A program made the translations under genes and the position numbers. From Fulvimarina sp. (GTDB taxonomy: Bacteria > Pseudomonadota > Alphaproteobacteria > Rhizobiales > Rhizobiaceae), in NCBI GenBank assembly GCA_002700095.1, contig PACL01000039.1:62001-126000 (forward strand): a stretch of DNA of 64,000 nucleotides. The letters run 5' to 3'. The notes under the pieces are model-generated. The model was not told the origin of the DNA. It saw only the letters and a list, made by a program, of their open reading frames with translations, and ran no database searches. The number at the start of each line of letters is the position of its first letter. Within the stretch, counting starts at the first letter, position 1. Of this stretch, positions 63,177 through 64,000 are shown in pieces.

Positions 63177-64000
63177 ATGAAACTCGTCCTGACGACATGG
63201 AACCTCGAATGGTTCGGCCAGCTTCTCAAGGGGCATGACAGAACAATCGCCACCGAGGCCAAGCGCGTCACCAGCGCCGCCGGTAAGCGGCTGCAGGCAC
63301 TGCAGAAGGCGCAGATCGCCGAGGAGATCCGGCTGATCGGGCCCGACATCCTGTGCATCCAGGAAGGGCCGAGCACCGGCCAGGCGCGTCTGCTGCAGGC
63401 GTTCTGCGACGAGGAACTCGCCGGCGAATACGTGCCGATCCTTCGCCCGGACGGCGACCGCTACTACATCCGTGGGGCGCAGGGCATCTGGTTCCTGGTA
63501 AAGCGCCGGCGGCTCGATCTGCTCCAGCCGACGCTCCTGCCGATCCCCAAATGGTGGGAGGCGACGGAGCGCCAGAGCCGCTTCGATCCGGCCCAACCGG
63601 GTGAGCACGGTGCGACCTGGCCGATCAACCATCCCGCCTACAAGCCCGGGCGACGCGAGCCGGAGCCGGAGGACGAGGAGGGCGAGCCGCTGCCGCCCGA
63701 CCTCGGCGACCGCGAGCATTTCCACTATCGGCATCCGCAGACCCTGGTGTGCCGGATCGGCGGCAAGCGCGTCGATTTCGTCGGCGTCCACCTGAAATCG
63801 AAGTTCAGCGGCGAGGACTACGAACCAGCCGGCCGGATCCGCCGCGCGCTCCGCCTCGAGGAGCGGGCCGCGAGCGAGGCGGAGGCCGCGACCATCGCTG
63901 CGGCGGAGCAGAAGGCCGTCGAGGCGCGGATCAAGATCTCCACCGAGGCCGAGGACATCCGCTACTATATCGACGCTCGCTTCGAGGACGAGCCGTTTCC
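63177..64000 (+). CDS. Endonuclease/exonuclease/phosphatase family protein (3' part beyond window)
   Basis: At least 274 codons; the frame is open to the window end. Starts MKLVLTTWNLEWFGQLLKG, the EEP-fold opening with the catalytic Asn, then PDILCIQEGPSTGQ (metal-binding Glu) and VDFVGVHLKSKFSGEDYE. A proline/glutamate-rich insert (REPEPEDEEGEPLPPD) lies between motifs. No signal peptide. Likely a divalent-metal phosphodiesterase, possibly a nuclease; substrate unknown. GGGAG precedes the ATG. Confidence 0.85.
   Translation, partial: MKLVLTTWNLEWFGQLLKGHDRTIATEAKRVTSAAGKRLQALQKAQIAEEIRLIGPDILCIQEGPSTGQARLLQAFCDEELAGEYVPILRPDGDRYYIRGAQGIWFLVKRRRLDLLQPTLLPIPKWWEATERQSRFDPAQPGEHGATWPINHPAYKPGRREPEPEDEEGEPLPPDLGDREHFHYRHPQTLVCRIGGKRVDFVGVHLKSKFSGEDYEPAGRIRRALRLEERAASEAEAATIAAAEQKAVEARIKISTEAEDIRYYIDARFEDEPF

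Noticed and set aside
1..64000. tRNA, rRNA, CRISPR arrays or intact insertion sequences
   Set aside because: No cloverleaf, regularly spaced repeat array or transposase was seen; only an integrase remnant at 5894-6160.

Overview
The window is high-GC DNA from an alphaproteobacterium of the order Hyphomicrobiales (Rhizobiales). The evidence is a CtrA/ChpT cell-cycle module next to an EipA-type DUF1134 gene, the block mltG-yicC-gmk / rsmA-pdxA-surA-lptD-lptG-lptF / pepA-holC, the order DUF1674-htpX-rsmB-heparinase-purH, a rubrerythrin-VIT1 iron exporter (MbfA) behind an Irr-type box, and rhizobial-style palindromic intergenic repeats. No rRNA, tRNA, CRISPR array or intact transposase was seen.

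Region 1 (1-5142): a DUF899 protein, a glutathione S-transferase divergent from a MarR regulator, then mltG, yicC and gmk. Region 2 (5143-6981): an islet between gmk and rsmA with an orphan P-loop-like protein, an integrase remnant, an MNT antitoxin and a HEPN toxin gene frameshifted near its start. Region 3 (6982-18508): envelope biogenesis and housekeeping. A minus-strand run (lptF, lptG, lptD, a SurA-like chaperone, pdxA, rsmA) is chained by short overlaps and is divergent from pepA-holC; a secreted nuclease follows. Region 4 (18528-20434): a partial duplication of the DUF1674 (SdhAF4-like) gene as 290-bp direct repeats flanking about 1.2 kb of foreign-looking small genes. Region 5 (20722-29525): htpX, rsmB, a heparinase II/III-like gene, a small lipoprotein, kup and purH.

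Region 6 (29548-38949): a DUF433/DUF5615 toxin-antitoxin pair, a receiver protein lacking its phospho-acceptor Asp, chpT, eipA, a coiled-coil membrane protein, an RNA methyltransferase, hisA, mbfA, then ctrA divergent from a fliJ-like gene. CtrA-box-like sites lie upstream of ctrA and of the degenerate receiver.

Region 7 (39169-52864) is an assimilatory nitrate locus on the minus strand: nasT-nasS regulators, the nrtA-nrtB-nrtCD ABC transporter with both ATPases in one chain, nirB-nirD nitrite reductase and nasA nitrate reductase. The nrtA leader holds two hexaloop hairpins overlapping an intrinsic terminator, the expected target of the ANTAR protein NasT. Two toxin-antitoxin modules sit inside the locus: hicBA after nasS, whose reading frame runs into hicB, and brnTA between nrtCD and nirB. 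Rhizobial-type inverted repeats lie between nirD and nasA.

Region 8 (53067-64000): alcohol dehydrogenase, universal stress protein, a 53-aa gene with its own terminator, a DctB/DctD two-component system with glycine-rich insertions and no transporter nearby, a LuxR-type regulator, azoR divergent from an HxlR regulator, a pentapeptide-repeat protein, an Lrp/AsnC regulator and a window-truncated endonuclease/exonuclease/phosphatase protein.
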